Shown here: positions 53,072-62,613 of the stretch, piece after piece
How positions within the stretch are numbered: position 1 is the stretch's first letter
How the letters are laid out: each line of letters opens with the position of its first letter
Assembly: GCF_900187995.1 (NCBI RefSeq)
Contig: NZ_FZNZ01000023.1
Span: 1-64,000 of the forward strand
Source: Prevotella jejuni
GTDB lineage: Bacteria > Bacteroidota > Bacteroidia > Bacteroidales > Bacteroidaceae
Direction of reading: 5' to 3'
Length of the DNA stretch: 64,000 nucleotides
The notes under the pieces: model-generated
Databases searched by the model: none
What the model saw: only the letters and a program-made list of their open reading frames with translations
What the model was told of the DNA's origin: nothing
Translations under genes and position numbers: made by a program

Positions 53072-53287
53072 ATGAAAACATATATTAAGCCCTTAATAAC
53101 AGTTTATTATGTATCCTCACGTTCTTTCTTGTTAGGAAGTTCGCAAACAAGAGCGGGGAGTACCACATTGAGAGGTGAACAAGGTGAAGTGCATAATCAA
53201 TATGAAGGAGATCAGAACCAATTGGCAAAGGGCTTTTCCTTCCCAGACTTAGGATTAGATGATTCCTTCCCAGCGTGGGATGATTAA
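53072..53287 (+). CDS. Small protein of unknown function
   Basis: A 71-residue frame from ATG 53072 (MKTYIKPLITVYYV). The rest is hydrophilic and Gln/Glu/Asp-rich, ending in FPDLGLDDSFPAWDD. There is no cleavable signal. Such short proteins with a MKxYxKPxI start are common next to exported-protein genes in Prevotella, which supports its being real. It lies between the secreted protein (45 nt before) and the lipoprotein (38 nt after). Function unknown. Confidence 0.6.
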   Translation: MKTYIKPLITVYYVSSRSFLLGSSQTRAGSTTLRGEQGEVHNQYEGDQNQLAKGFSFPDLGLDDSFPAWDD

Positions 53288-53325
53288 TACAGAACGACCA
53301 TAACTTAACTTAAAAAATAACTAAT

Positions 53326-54321
53326 ATGAAAAAACAAGTAGCATGGATTTGGCTTATAGTATGTATATTAGCATTAGCCGCATGTGAGAAACCAGTGTTA
53401 GACAATGTCGATGAGGGGACAAAGTCGCATAACTCAAAGAACAAGCTAACCAGAGTTGTGCGTATTCATCCTAAGGAGTTGCATATCGAAACATTTGAGG
53501 ATGCGATGGGCGCAAAGCCTCAACCGTTTAGTAGAGGTGTCACTGGTGAAACGAAGAAGAAGTTTTATGCTGTCAATGTGTACGAGAAGAAGCCCAATGA
53601 AGAGACGTATTCTATGTATGCCTACGGACTGTTTACCAATGCTTCAAAGATTGCTTTGAAGATGAATGTAGAGAACCTTTACAAGGTAGAGTGCCTTATT
53701 GTAGAGGAAGGAGATGATAGAATATTCTTGAAGGATGGCGAGTATCTTGCTCCTTTCTTGCATGGAACGGATAAGGGAACACGGTTAACAAATAGCTTTG
53801 TGTTATCTAAAGAGGAGAATCTTAATGGTCTGACAAAAGGTGAAACAACTATTGACGACGGTCGAACGATTCATTATCCACGTATTACGAAGCTGTATGC
53901 TACAATCGACTCCTTTAGTCCTAAGGCAACAAAAGACCTGACACTCGATATGAAACGGTCGGTGTTTGGTTTGCATTTTAAGGTGACACCGCCCGATGAA
54001 GGAAAACTTGTTGTCAACTATGTAGGCTGGGGTATTCCTCTGACAAAGGAAAGTCCGATGTATGACAATAGGGCTGTTTATTCCTTCTATGACGTGGTGA
54101 ATGGGACTAAAGACGGTTATCAAACGACAATAGACCTTCGTGTTTCATGGACAAAGGACGATGGGACGGTAGAGAAAGAGCAGAAGCAGCTCACCATCAA
54201 ACGTAATGTTATGTCGGTAATAGATATAAGTGTGGAAGGAAAGAAGCCTCAAGGCTTTACGTTCCATGAGGAGTCTGGCGACATGGAGACCGAGAATACG
54301 GTTTGGAAACTGGTGTTATAA
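53326..54321 (+). CDS. Lipoprotein of unknown function, possibly fimbria-associated
   Basis: A 331-residue lipoprotein: signal peptide with lipobox LALAAC, so Cys20 would be lipidated. The mature part is beta-rich (KKKFYAVNVYEKKPNEETY, TKLYATIDSFSPK, KRSVFGLHFKVTPP), with a layout that recalls FimB/Mfa2 or fimbrillin-like surface lipoproteins of Bacteroidales, but no diagnostic motif is visible. Third of the exported-protein cluster; a terminator follows. Confidence 0.7.
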   Translation: MKKQVAWIWLIVCILALAACEKPVLDNVDEGTKSHNSKNKLTRVVRIHPKELHIETFEDAMGAKPQPFSRGVTGETKKKFYAVNVYEKKPNEETYSMYAYGLFTNASKIALKMNVENLYKVECLIVEEGDDRIFLKDGEYLAPFLHGTDKGTRLTNSFVLSKEENLNGLTKGETTIDDGRTIHYPRITKLYATIDSFSPKATKDLTLDMKRSVFGLHFKVTPPDEGKLVVNYVGWGIPLTKESPMYDNRAVYSFYDVVNGTKDGYQTTIDLRVSWTKDDGTVEKEQKQLTIKRNVMSVIDISVEGKKPQGFTFHEESGDMETENTVWKLVL

Positions 54322-54342
54322 GGCTGGCTATTAAATAATGAG

Positions 54343-54373
54343 AAAGGGGCATACAACGCCGTATGCCCCTCTT
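54343..54373. terminator. Bidirectional terminator
   Basis: GGGGCATAC and GTATGCCCC form a perfect 9-bp stem between the convergent lipoprotein and thrA genes. Confidence 0.85.
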
Positions 54374-54399
54374 CTTGTTGGTATATAAACAATCTAATA

Positions 54400-56835
54400 T
54401 TATATGTTAGCAATGCTCATGATATTGGCGAACACACCAGCAGCAGTCACTGACGCACCAGCACCATAGCCCTGAATCTGCATAGGATACTCCTTGTATC
54501 GGTCGGTTGTTAGTAGAACAATGTTGTTAGAACCCTCAAGGTTATAGAAAGGATGGTTCGAATCGACCTCTTTCAGAGCCACATTAGTCTTGCCATGGTC
54601 CATCGTTGCGACGAAACGCCAGCGTTTACCTTCCTCAGCAAGTTTCTCTCGACGCTGCTCGAAGTTGGCATCAAGCTCAGGAAGACGCTTCCAAAAGTCT
54701 TCTACAGAACCTTGGAAATAATCATTAGGGACGAAGAGGTGCTTCTCAACATCCTCCTGTTCTACCTTGTATCCAGCCTCACGTGTAAGGATAACTAACT
54801 TGCGAACGACATCCTTCCCACTAAGGTCAATACGTGGGTCAGGCTCACTATAGCCCTGCTCTTTGGCTCGTTTAACGGTCTCAGAGAAGGGAGTCTCGGC
54901 TCCAATCTCATTGAAGATAAAGTTAAGCGTACCAGACAGTACGGCTTCAATCTTAAGTATCTTATCCCCCGAATTACGTAGGTCATTGATCGTACCAATG
55001 ATAGGCAGTCCAGCACCTACGTTCGTTTCAAAGCGGAACTTGACGCCACGTTGTATGGCAGTCTGCTTTAAGTGATAGTAATCCTCGTACTTTCCAGATG
55101 CTGCAATCTTATTGGCTGCTATCACAGAGATATTATTCTCTAATAAAGACTGGTAGAGTGCAGCCACGTCTTGTGAGGCAGTACAATCCACAAATACCGA
55201 GTTGAAGATATTCATCTGTAGTATTATGTCACGCAAATGTTCTGGGTTTGACGGCTCACTCGCCTTGAGTTCTTCTCGATAGTTGTCTAAGTTTAATCCG
55301 TCACGATTGAAGATTGCATTCTTGGAGGAGGCGATACCCACCACCTTTAGCTTCAGGTTAGAGTTTTGCTTTAACTCTTCATACTGGCTCTTAATCTGTT
55401 CGATGAGCATACCACCTACTGTTCCGACACCGCATATAAAGAGGTTAAGCACCTTATACTCCGACAAGAAGAGTGAATCATGAAGTACATTCAGTGCTTT
55501 CCTTAGGTCAGTTCCCTTCACAACGAAGGAGATGTTCATCTCTGACGCACCTTGTGCAATAGCAATAATACTGATACCTGAACGTCCAAGAACCTCAAAT
55601 AGCTTTCCACTGATGCCTGGTGTTCGCCGCATGTTCTCGCCTACGATGGCTACAGTGGCAAGTCCACTCTCAGCGTGCATAGGGAACATACGACCATCTT
55701 CTATCTCAAGTCGGAATTCATCATTGAGTACTCTCACGGCATTGTCAGCATCTTCATCTTTCACACCGATAGAGGTGTTGTTCTCTGAAGCAGCCTGTGA
55801 CACAAGGAAGACACTGATACCATTGTTGGCAAGAGAACTAAAGATACGCCGGTTGACACCAACGACACCCACCATAGAAAGGCCCGTTACGGTGATGACC
55901 GTCGTACCTTTGATAGATGACAAACCCTTGATAGGCTTTTGATTGTTCTCAACGTGTGATTTAATAATCGTACCTTTCCCGTCAGGATTAAAGGTGTTTT
56001 TCACCTTAATCGGTATGTTCTTCACGCAGACAGGGTATATCGTTGGAGGATAGACAACCTTTGCACCAAAGTTACAAAGCTCCATTGCCTCTGCGTATGA
56101 CAGTTCATTGATGGTATAAGCACTCTTGATGACACGTGGGTCAGCTGTCATAAAGCCGTCAACATCTGTCCATATCTCCAACACCTCAGCATTGAGAGAG
56201 GCAGCGAGGATAGACGCTGTGTAGTCACTTCCACCACGTCCAAGATTGGTGATATCGCCAGAGTCGCGGTCTTGTGCTATGAAACCAGGTACAAGAGAGA
56301 TACGAGGAAGGTCAGAGAAAGTATCTAAAACAAGTTTGTTGGTTAGCTCTGAATCGAGACTTCTCTTGCCCTGCTTCTCTTCTGTCTTTATGAACTTGCG
56401 TGAGTCAAACCACTTCGCACCACGGATGAGCGTAGCTACTATTCTCGAACTAAGGCGTTCGCCATAGCTAACAATAGTATCCTCAGTCTTATGACTAAGG
56501 TCGTGGATTAAGAAAACACCATAATAGATAGACTGTAGTTGTTCAAAGAGACTATCCACGTTGTTGAATAGACTCTCACGGTCATGAGGGTCGGTAATAA
56601 TCGCATCAATCATCTTGTGATGTCGTGCAACAATAGAATCGAACTCATTTCTCCACCTTTCATCCCCCTTCAAGGCAAGCTGAGAGGTAGCAATAAGCTG
56701 ATCTGTTATACCCCCTAAGGCACTTACAACCACAATAATCGGTTGATGTTTAGCCTCTTTCTCGACAATCTTTTGCAGGCTTAGAATACTCGCAACAGAA
56801 CCTACGGACGTTCCACCAAACTTTAATACTTTCAT
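54400..56835 (-). CDS. thrA: Bifunctional aspartokinase/homoserine dehydrogenase
   Basis: Catalyses the first and third steps towards threonine, methionine and lysine. The 811 residues comprise an aspartokinase (KFGGTSVG at 4, GRGGSDYTASILAA, EIWTDVDGF), two ACT domains (about 310-460, for threonine feedback), and a homoserine dehydrogenase (LFICGVGTVGGML, NVGAGLPIIGTINDL, LSGTLNFIFNE). thrB and thrC are not in the window directly downstream. Confidence 0.96.
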   Translation of the reverse strand: MKVLKFGGTSVGSVASILSLQKIVEKEAKHQPIIVVVSALGGITDQLIATSQLALKGDERWRNEFDSIVARHHKMIDAIITDPHDRESLFNNVDSLFEQLQSIYYGVFLIHDLSHKTEDTIVSYGERLSSRIVATLIRGAKWFDSRKFIKTEEKQGKRSLDSELTNKLVLDTFSDLPRISLVPGFIAQDRDSGDITNLGRGGSDYTASILAASLNAEVLEIWTDVDGFMTADPRVIKSAYTINELSYAEAMELCNFGAKVVYPPTIYPVCVKNIPIKVKNTFNPDGKGTIIKSHVENNQKPIKGLSSIKGTTVITVTGLSMVGVVGVNRRIFSSLANNGISVFLVSQAASENNTSIGVKDEDADNAVRVLNDEFRLEIEDGRMFPMHAESGLATVAIVGENMRRTPGISGKLFEVLGRSGISIIAIAQGASEMNISFVVKGTDLRKALNVLHDSLFLSEYKVLNLFICGVGTVGGMLIEQIKSQYEELKQNSNLKLKVVGIASSKNAIFNRDGLNLDNYREELKASEPSNPEHLRDIILQMNIFNSVFVDCTASQDVAALYQSLLENNISVIAANKIAASGKYEDYYHLKQTAIQRGVKFRFETNVGAGLPIIGTINDLRNSGDKILKIEAVLSGTLNFIFNEIGAETPFSETVKRAKEQGYSEPDPRIDLSGKDVVRKLVILTREAGYKVEQEDVEKHLFVPNDYFQGSVEDFWKRLPELDANFEQRREKLAEEGKRWRFVATMDHGKTNVALKEVDSNHPFYNLEGSNNIVLLTTDRYKEYPMQIQGYGAGASVTAAGVFANIMSIANI

Positions 56836-56954
56836 TTCTGATATTCTATTTGTTATTATTTAGCATCCCCTTAACAATGGGGGAGGTGCGAAACTTAGCC
56901 ACAAAAATAATAAGAAATATTGCAATAGCCAACGAATATCTCGATATATTTGAT

Positions 56955-56962
56955 TAAATTTG
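56955..56962 (+). promoter_or_regulatory. Probable -7 element of the COG2509 gene
   Basis: TAAATTTG matches TAnnTTTG 27 nt before the ATG at 56990; no TTTG at the expected -33. The in-frame TTG at 56960 is inside this element. Confidence 0.55.
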
Positions 56963-56989
56963 CGTCAAAAAGAAGAAGTATTACTATAT

Positions 56990-58564
56990 ATGACAGAGGA
57001 ATATCAGCTACGTGTTCTACCCCAGATTGCCTATAGTGAAAACAACTTGAAAAGCTATCTTGCTAAGGAGAAGGGACTGGACGAGCGTACCATTTATCGT
57101 GTTCGGGTGTTGAAGCGTTCTATTGATGCGCGTCATCGTGACATCTATGTAAATCTGAAAGTGCGTGTCTATATCAACGAGTTTCCGCAAGACGACCCCT
57201 ATGTTAAGACTGAATATCAAGACGTAAGTAGCCGTCCTTCGGTCATTGTGGTAGGCGCAGGCCCAGCTGGTCTGTTCTCTTCTCTGAAACTGATAGAATT
57301 AGGCTTGCGTCCAATCGTCCTTGAACGAGGAAAGAATGTACGTGATCGTAAGTTAGATATGGCCCTGATTTCAAAGACGCAAGAGGTTGATCCTGAGTCG
57401 AATTACTGCTTTGGTGAAGGTGGAGCAGGAGCCTATTCGGATGGAAAACTCTATACAAGAAGTAAGAAGCGTGGCCCTGTCGACAAGATTCTAAACGTCT
57501 TTTGTCAGCATGGCGCATCCCCCGCTATTCTTGCGGATGCCCACCCACATATCGGTACAGACAAGCTTCCACGGGTGATAGAGAACATGCGTAACACCAT
57601 ACTCGACTGTGGCGGGGAGGTTCACTTCCAAACTAAGATGACCTCATTGATACTTGATGGCGATAAAGTCGTCGGTGTTGAGGCCGTTGACAATGGTGAG
57701 ATGGTCAGCGTGAAACGTGAGTTTCATGGTCCGGTAATCCTTGCCACGGGTCATTCTGCACGTGATGTCTATCGCTATCTTGCCGATGCTGGCATTGAGA
57801 TGGAGGCAAAGGGAATTGCTGTCGGTGTACGATTAGAGCACCCTTCCCACCTGATTGACCAGATACAATACCATAATAAGAACGGAAAGGGTAAGTATCT
57901 TCCAACAGCAGAATATTCTTTTGTGACACAAGTAGAGGGTCGTGGTGTTTATTCCTTCTGCATGTGTCCGGGTGGCTTTGTGATACCTTCGGCCACAGGA
58001 CCCGAACAAACAGTCACCAATGGGATGAGTCCTGCCAACCGAGGGACGCAGTGGTCGAATGCTGGTATGGTTGTTCAATTGAACCCAGAGGATGTAGAAG
58101 GAGAAGACGTGTTGCGCATCATGCATTATCAAGAGCAATTAGAGCGTGACACATGGCAGCAAGGAAATCGCAAGCAGACGGCTCCAGCACAACGTATGGC
58201 CGACTTTGTAAACAATCGTCTGTCGTATGATCTTCCTAAGTCGAGCTATGCGCCGGGACTAATATCAAGTCCACTACATTTTTGGATGCCATCTTTTGTG
58301 ACAAAACGACTGCAAGAAGCCTTCAAAACCTTTGGTCGTCAGGCACATGGTTTCCTTACCAATGAAGCCGTAATGATAGCCTCCGAGACTCGTACCAGTT
58401 CGCCTGTCCGTATTCTCCGCGACCGAGAACGCCTCATGCACGTGCGCCTCGAAGGTCTTTTCCCTTGTGCTGAGGGTGCTGGTTATGCTGGTGGAATTGT
58501 CAGCGCAGGTATTGATGGAGAACGATGCGCTGAGATGGTCGCTGCCTATCTACAACAGTTATAA
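56990..58564 (+). CDS. FAD-dependent dehydrogenase of the COG2509 family
   Basis: A 524-residue cytoplasmic flavoprotein. The N-terminal 85 residues form the small alpha/beta domain typical of this family (IYRVRVLKRSIDARHRD), followed by the FAD-binding VIVVGAGPAGLFSSL, ERGKNVRDR, the CFGEGGAGAYSDGKL loop and ATGHSARDVY. It ends with EGAGYAGGIVSAGIDGERC. The family is widespread, but its substrate is unknown. Start at ATG 56990; the extension to TTG 56960 is in the promoter. Monocistronic by position. Confidence 0.9.
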   Translation: MTEEYQLRVLPQIAYSENNLKSYLAKEKGLDERTIYRVRVLKRSIDARHRDIYVNLKVRVYINEFPQDDPYVKTEYQDVSSRPSVIVVGAGPAGLFSSLKLIELGLRPIVLERGKNVRDRKLDMALISKTQEVDPESNYCFGEGGAGAYSDGKLYTRSKKRGPVDKILNVFCQHGASPAILADAHPHIGTDKLPRVIENMRNTILDCGGEVHFQTKMTSLILDGDKVVGVEAVDNGEMVSVKREFHGPVILATGHSARDVYRYLADAGIEMEAKGIAVGVRLEHPSHLIDQIQYHNKNGKGKYLPTAEYSFVTQVEGRGVYSFCMCPGGFVIPSATGPEQTVTNGMSPANRGTQWSNAGMVVQLNPEDVEGEDVLRIMHYQEQLERDTWQQGNRKQTAPAQRMADFVNNRLSYDLPKSSYAPGLISSPLHFWMPSFVTKRLQEAFKTFGRQAHGFLTNEAVMIASETRTSSPVRILRDRERLMHVRLEGLFPCAEGAGYAGGIVSAGIDGERCAEMVAAYLQQL

Positions 58565-58916
58565 CTTTAGTTCCTACTTTTCTCATACGAAGGTAAGCAA
58601 AGGATAGAACCTTGAACCTTGATAGTAGGACGATAATAAAGCGTTGTTAATCGTGTGATTGAGAAGGTGTTAGGTGAGTTATAACAATCTTCTCGACTGC
58701 TATAAAATCCCTTTATCGAATTATTTTCACGATAAAAAATATTTTTCTTCATGAAAAGAAATATTTTTTATCGTGATGATAATTCTTTTTTATCATGGTA
58801 ATAATACAAGGTTTCACAGTCTTCTTATTCCTACGAGGAGTATCCCATGGGTGTTGTTAAGGCCTCTTCTACCTGCTTAAAGAGCCTTTTTAGCTATAAA
58901 GAAAATAGTTAATACT
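58565..58916. other. Intergenic region between convergent genes
   Basis: No gene in 352 bp. It carries a family 2 array (58723-58810). AAGGCC...GAGCCTTTTT near 58858-58895 may be a weak terminator; I see no strong one. Confidence 0.55.
58723..58810. repeat. 22-bp-period array, family 2, copy D (4 units)
   Basis: Units begin at 58723, 58745, 58767 and 58789. Cores are TCACGATAAAAAATATTT, TTCATGAAAAGAAATATTT, ATCGTGATGATAATTC and ATCATGGTAATAATAC. Confidence 0.85.
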
Positions 58917-59801
58917 TTAGTCTAAATCGCTTGGTGAGAAGGTAGTTGTGTTCCAATCTCCTGTCTCGATACCCTTTTTTAACCAGTACATACGTTGTTC
59001 AGAGGTGCCGTGGGTGAAAGTCTCAGGCATAGCATAGCCTCGTGCTTTCTTCTGAAGATAGTTATCTCCGATTTTCTCAGCACAGTCAATAGCCTCTTCG
59101 ATATCCCCGTCAGTAAGACTTTGATATTTCTCATTATCGTAATGGGCCCAACAGCCAGCATAGTAATCGGCAAGGAGCTCTAATTTCACACTCAGTTTGT
59201 TAGCCTCTTCCTTATTTACACGTGCCATCTTAGCATGACATTCCCCAAGAATGCCACGGAGATACTCCACGTGGTGACCCACCTCATGCGCAATCACGTA
59301 GGCGTAGGCAAAGTCAAGGTCGCCTTTTGCTTTTAATCCTAAATCCTTGCGCATACCACTAAAGAAACTCAAGTCGAGATAAAGACGTTGGTCGGCCGAA
59401 CAATAGAAAGGTCCCATTGCAGCGGAGCCATCCCCACAAGCAGTTTGTACAGCACCAGTATAGAGGACGAGGGTAGGGTATTGATAGCGCATGCCATGCA
59501 ACTGAAACTGTTCAGTCCACACATCTTCCGTACCTGCAAGAATCTGTTTAGAGAAGTTCGCAAGTTTCTCTTCCTCCGCAGAAAACTGATGTTGTTGTCC
59601 GCCAGTCTGCACTTCAGTTGGCCCTTGCAGCTCTTGTTGTAAAACATTATTTACCACATCACCCATGTCTCCACCGCTCAAAAAGGTAATAAGAGCAATG
59701 AGGATGATACCGCCAATACCACCGATACCCGCTTTAGTACCCATACCCATGCCACGACGGTCGTCTACATTATTACTCTCTCTACGTCCTGTAAGTCTCA
59801 T
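58917..59801 (-). CDS. Neutral zinc metallopeptidase (YpfJ family)
   Basis: A 294-residue membrane-anchored protein. After a polar N-terminus comes one membrane helix (about 24-44, GIGGIGGIILIALITFLSGG), then the peptidase domain with the zinc motif HEVGHH and the upstream CGDGSAAMGPFYCSADQRLYLD. Family members (YpfJ, COG2321) are predicted metalloproteases without a known substrate. The gene stands alone on the minus strand, convergent with the flavoprotein gene. Confidence 0.92.
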   Translation of the reverse strand: MRLTGRRESNNVDDRRGMGMGTKAGIGGIGGIILIALITFLSGGDMGDVVNNVLQQELQGPTEVQTGGQQHQFSAEEEKLANFSKQILAGTEDVWTEQFQLHGMRYQYPTLVLYTGAVQTACGDGSAAMGPFYCSADQRLYLDLSFFSGMRKDLGLKAKGDLDFAYAYVIAHEVGHHVEYLRGILGECHAKMARVNKEEANKLSVKLELLADYYAGCWAHYDNEKYQSLTDGDIEEAIDCAEKIGDNYLQKKARGYAMPETFTHGTSEQRMYWLKKGIETGDWNTTTFSPSDLD

Positions 59802-60132
59802 ATTGTTTGTTTTGTTTTTATTCTCCAGTTATTTCTATGTCGACAAAGGTAAGGCATTATCTTGATATCTGCAAGTATTGTGGTTCCGTTCCTGTGATGA
59901 TGGAGCTATGAGCTAACGTCAAAAACTTTACGTTATCACCAACAAAAGGTAGTGAGAAAGAGTACGAAAAGCCAGTTATCGATGCTGGTGTACGGAGCTG
60001 CAATCTCTTTATAGTGATAGTATAAACAGCTACTTTCGTCCCATACAACGGCTTTTTTCTTTTATCCCTTTGCTATATCTGAGTTTTTTCGTAAATTTGC
60101 ATGTATTTTCAGAACAAACAAATAACAACATA
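59802..60132. other. Intergenic region ypfJ-pheT
   Basis: Between divergent genes. The pheT promoter is at 60069-60099. I see no other repeat or RNA. Confidence 0.55.
60069..60099 (+). promoter_or_regulatory. Promoter of pheT-yebC
   Basis: TTTG at 60069-60072, 19-nt spacer, TAAATTTG at 60092-60099: a full match. It excludes the upstream in-frame start at 60070. Confidence 0.85.
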
Positions 60133-62601
60133 ATGAAGATTTCATATAAATGGCTAAAGGAATACGTTGATTTCAATCTTAGTCCAGAAGAGATTGCTGT
60201 CGCGCTCACTTCAATAGGTTTGGAGGTAGGGTCACTGGACGAGGTTGAGACGATACGTGGTGGATTAAAGGGCTTGTATGTCGGTAAGGTACTGACTTGT
60301 GAGGCACATCCGAACTCAGATCATCTCCACGTAACAACTGTTGACCTTGGCAAGGGAGAACCACAGCAGATCGTCTGTGGTGCACCGAATGTTGCAGCAG
60401 GCCAGAAGGTAATCGTTGCCGACTTAGGTTGTGTACTCTATGATGGCGACAATGAGTTTACTATTAAGAAGAGTAAGCTGCGTGGTGTAGAGAGTCTTGG
60501 TATGATATGTGCCGAGGACGAGATTGGTGTCGGTACTGCTCACGATGGTATTATCGTGTTACCAGAGGACGCACCAGTGGGTCAGCCAGCATCAGAATAC
60601 TATCACTTAGACAGCGACTGGCTGATAGATATAGATATCACTGCCAACCGTGCGGACGCATTGAGTCACTATGGAGTTGCGCGCGACCTCTATGCCTGGT
60701 TGATACAGAATGGTTATAAGACGTCATTACATCGCCCTTCTTGTGATGCTTTCAAGGTTGATAACCATGATCTCCCTATCAAGGTGACAATCGAGAATAC
60801 GGATGCTTGTCGCCGTTATGCTTGTTTGAGTTTAACTGATTGCGAAGTAAAAGAAAGTCCACAGTGGTTGAAAGACAAGCTGAATGTTATCGGTTTGCGC
60901 CCAATCAATAATATCGTGGATATTACTAACTATATCATGATGGCCTACGGTCAGCCTATGCACTGCTTTGATGCAGACATGGTTAAGGGACATCACATCA
61001 TCGTTAAGGACAAGAACGAGGGTAAGAAGTTCGTTACCTTAGATGGTGAAGAGCACATCCTTGGCGAGCACGACCTCGCTATCTGCAATGAAGAGGACCC
61101 AATGTGTATAGCCGGTGTGTTCGGTGGAAAGGGTAGTGGTACATACGAAACAACGAAGAACGTAGTGTTAGAGAGTGCTTATTTCCATCCAACATGGATT
61201 CGTAAGAGTGCTCGTCGTCACGGTCTTTCTACGGATGCCAGCTTCCGTTTCGAGCGTGGTATAGACCCTAATGGCATTGTCTATGCACTCAAGCAGGCCG
61301 CAATCCTTTGTCAGGAACTTGCTGGTGGAAAGGTTAGCATGGAGATATGTGACGAGTATCCAACGAAGATGGAGGGCTTCCCTGTTCGTTTGAACTATGA
61401 GTATTGCGACCGTCTTATAGGTAAGAAGCTCGGTCATGATACGATTAAGCGTATTGCAGAGAGCCTTGAGATGAAGGTAGAAAATGAAGATGCAGAGGGC
61501 CTCAACCTCCTGGTTCCACCTTATCGTGTCGATGTACAGCGTCCTTGTGATGTAGTAGAAGACATTCTACGTATCTACGGATATAATAATGTAGAGATAC
61601 CTACAGAGTTGAAGTCTTCATTGACAATAGCAGAAGAGGCCGACAAGAACTATCATCGTGAGAACATTATCGGTGAGCAGTTAGTAGGTGCTGGCTTCTC
61701 AGAGATTATGAACAACTCGCTCACAAAGAGCTCTTACTATGAGGAGGCAGGTCTCAATGCTTATCCTTGGGAGGAGACCGTGAAGGTGATGAATCCTCTT
61801 TCAGCAGACTTAGGTGTGATGCGTCAGACCCTTCTCTTTGGTGGTTTGGAGAGTATCGTACGTAATGTAAATCGTAAGGCACAGAACCTCCGTTTCTTTG
61901 AAGTAGGTAATGTTTATAAATACAATAAGGAGAGATGGACAGAGGAAAATCCTGTTAAGGCATATTCACAAGACTATCACATGGCTTTGTGGGTGACAGG
62001 TAAGCGTGTACAAGGTTCTTGGGCACATCCTGACGAGGAAAGTTCATTCTATGAATTGAAGGCACATGTCGAGAATATCCTCCGTCGTATCGGTGTTGCA
62101 CAGGGCTTACTTGTTAGTGAGAAGTCGGATAACAACGTGTTCGACAAGGCAATAGCTTTGAAGACGCGTGCTGGTAAGGTACTCGTTGAGATGGGTATTC
62201 TCAGCCATAAACTGTTGAAGCGTTTCGGTCTTGACCAGAAGGTTTATTATGCAGACTTAGACTGGGCAGGACTGATGAAGGCTATCCGCAAGAATAAACT
62301 TCAGTTCCAAGAGATATCTAAATATCCTGCTGTTAGTCGTGACCTTGCCTTGTTGGTCGACAATAATGTAGAGTTTGCACAGATAGAGGAGATAGCTCGT
62401 CAAGCAGATAAGAAACTCTTGAAGCGCGTCGAACTCTTTGATGTTTATCAGGGCAAAAACCTCCCTGAGGGCAAGAAGAGTTATGCAGTAAACTTCATTT
62501 TGCAGGACGAGACCAAGACGCTCAACGACAAGGCGATAGACGCCATCATGCAGAAACTAATAAAGAATTTAACAAATAAACTCGGAGCAGAACTCCGTTA
62601 A
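60133..62601 (+). CDS. pheT: Phenylalanyl-tRNA synthetase beta subunit
   Basis: Forms the alpha2-beta2 enzyme that charges tRNA(Phe). The 822 residues from ATG 60133 (MKISYKWLKEYVDF) contain the EMAP-like tRNA-binding domain (about 40-150, CEAHPNSDHLHVTTVDLG), B3/B4 editing region, B5 domain (about 415-485), the catalytic-like module (about 490-690), and the FDX-ACB anticodon-binding domain at the end (FQEISKYPAVSRDLALLVD). pheS is not adjacent, as in other Bacteroidetes. yebC follows 12 nt later. Confidence 0.97.
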   Translation: MKISYKWLKEYVDFNLSPEEIAVALTSIGLEVGSLDEVETIRGGLKGLYVGKVLTCEAHPNSDHLHVTTVDLGKGEPQQIVCGAPNVAAGQKVIVADLGCVLYDGDNEFTIKKSKLRGVESLGMICAEDEIGVGTAHDGIIVLPEDAPVGQPASEYYHLDSDWLIDIDITANRADALSHYGVARDLYAWLIQNGYKTSLHRPSCDAFKVDNHDLPIKVTIENTDACRRYACLSLTDCEVKESPQWLKDKLNVIGLRPINNIVDITNYIMMAYGQPMHCFDADMVKGHHIIVKDKNEGKKFVTLDGEEHILGEHDLAICNEEDPMCIAGVFGGKGSGTYETTKNVVLESAYFHPTWIRKSARRHGLSTDASFRFERGIDPNGIVYALKQAAILCQELAGGKVSMEICDEYPTKMEGFPVRLNYEYCDRLIGKKLGHDTIKRIAESLEMKVENEDAEGLNLLVPPYRVDVQRPCDVVEDILRIYGYNNVEIPTELKSSLTIAEEADKNYHRENIIGEQLVGAGFSEIMNNSLTKSSYYEEAGLNAYPWEETVKVMNPLSADLGVMRQTLLFGGLESIVRNVNRKAQNLRFFEVGNVYKYNKERWTEENPVKAYSQDYHMALWVTGKRVQGSWAHPDEESSFYELKAHVENILRRIGVAQGLLVSEKSDNNVFDKAIALKTRAGKVLVEMGILSHKLLKRFGLDQKVYYADLDWAGLMKAIRKNKLQFQEISKYPAVSRDLALLVDNNVEFAQIEEIARQADKKLLKRVELFDVYQGKNLPEGKKSYAVNFILQDETKTLNDKAIDAIMQKLIKNLTNKLGAELR

Positions 62602-62613
62602 CAAACAAATCCA

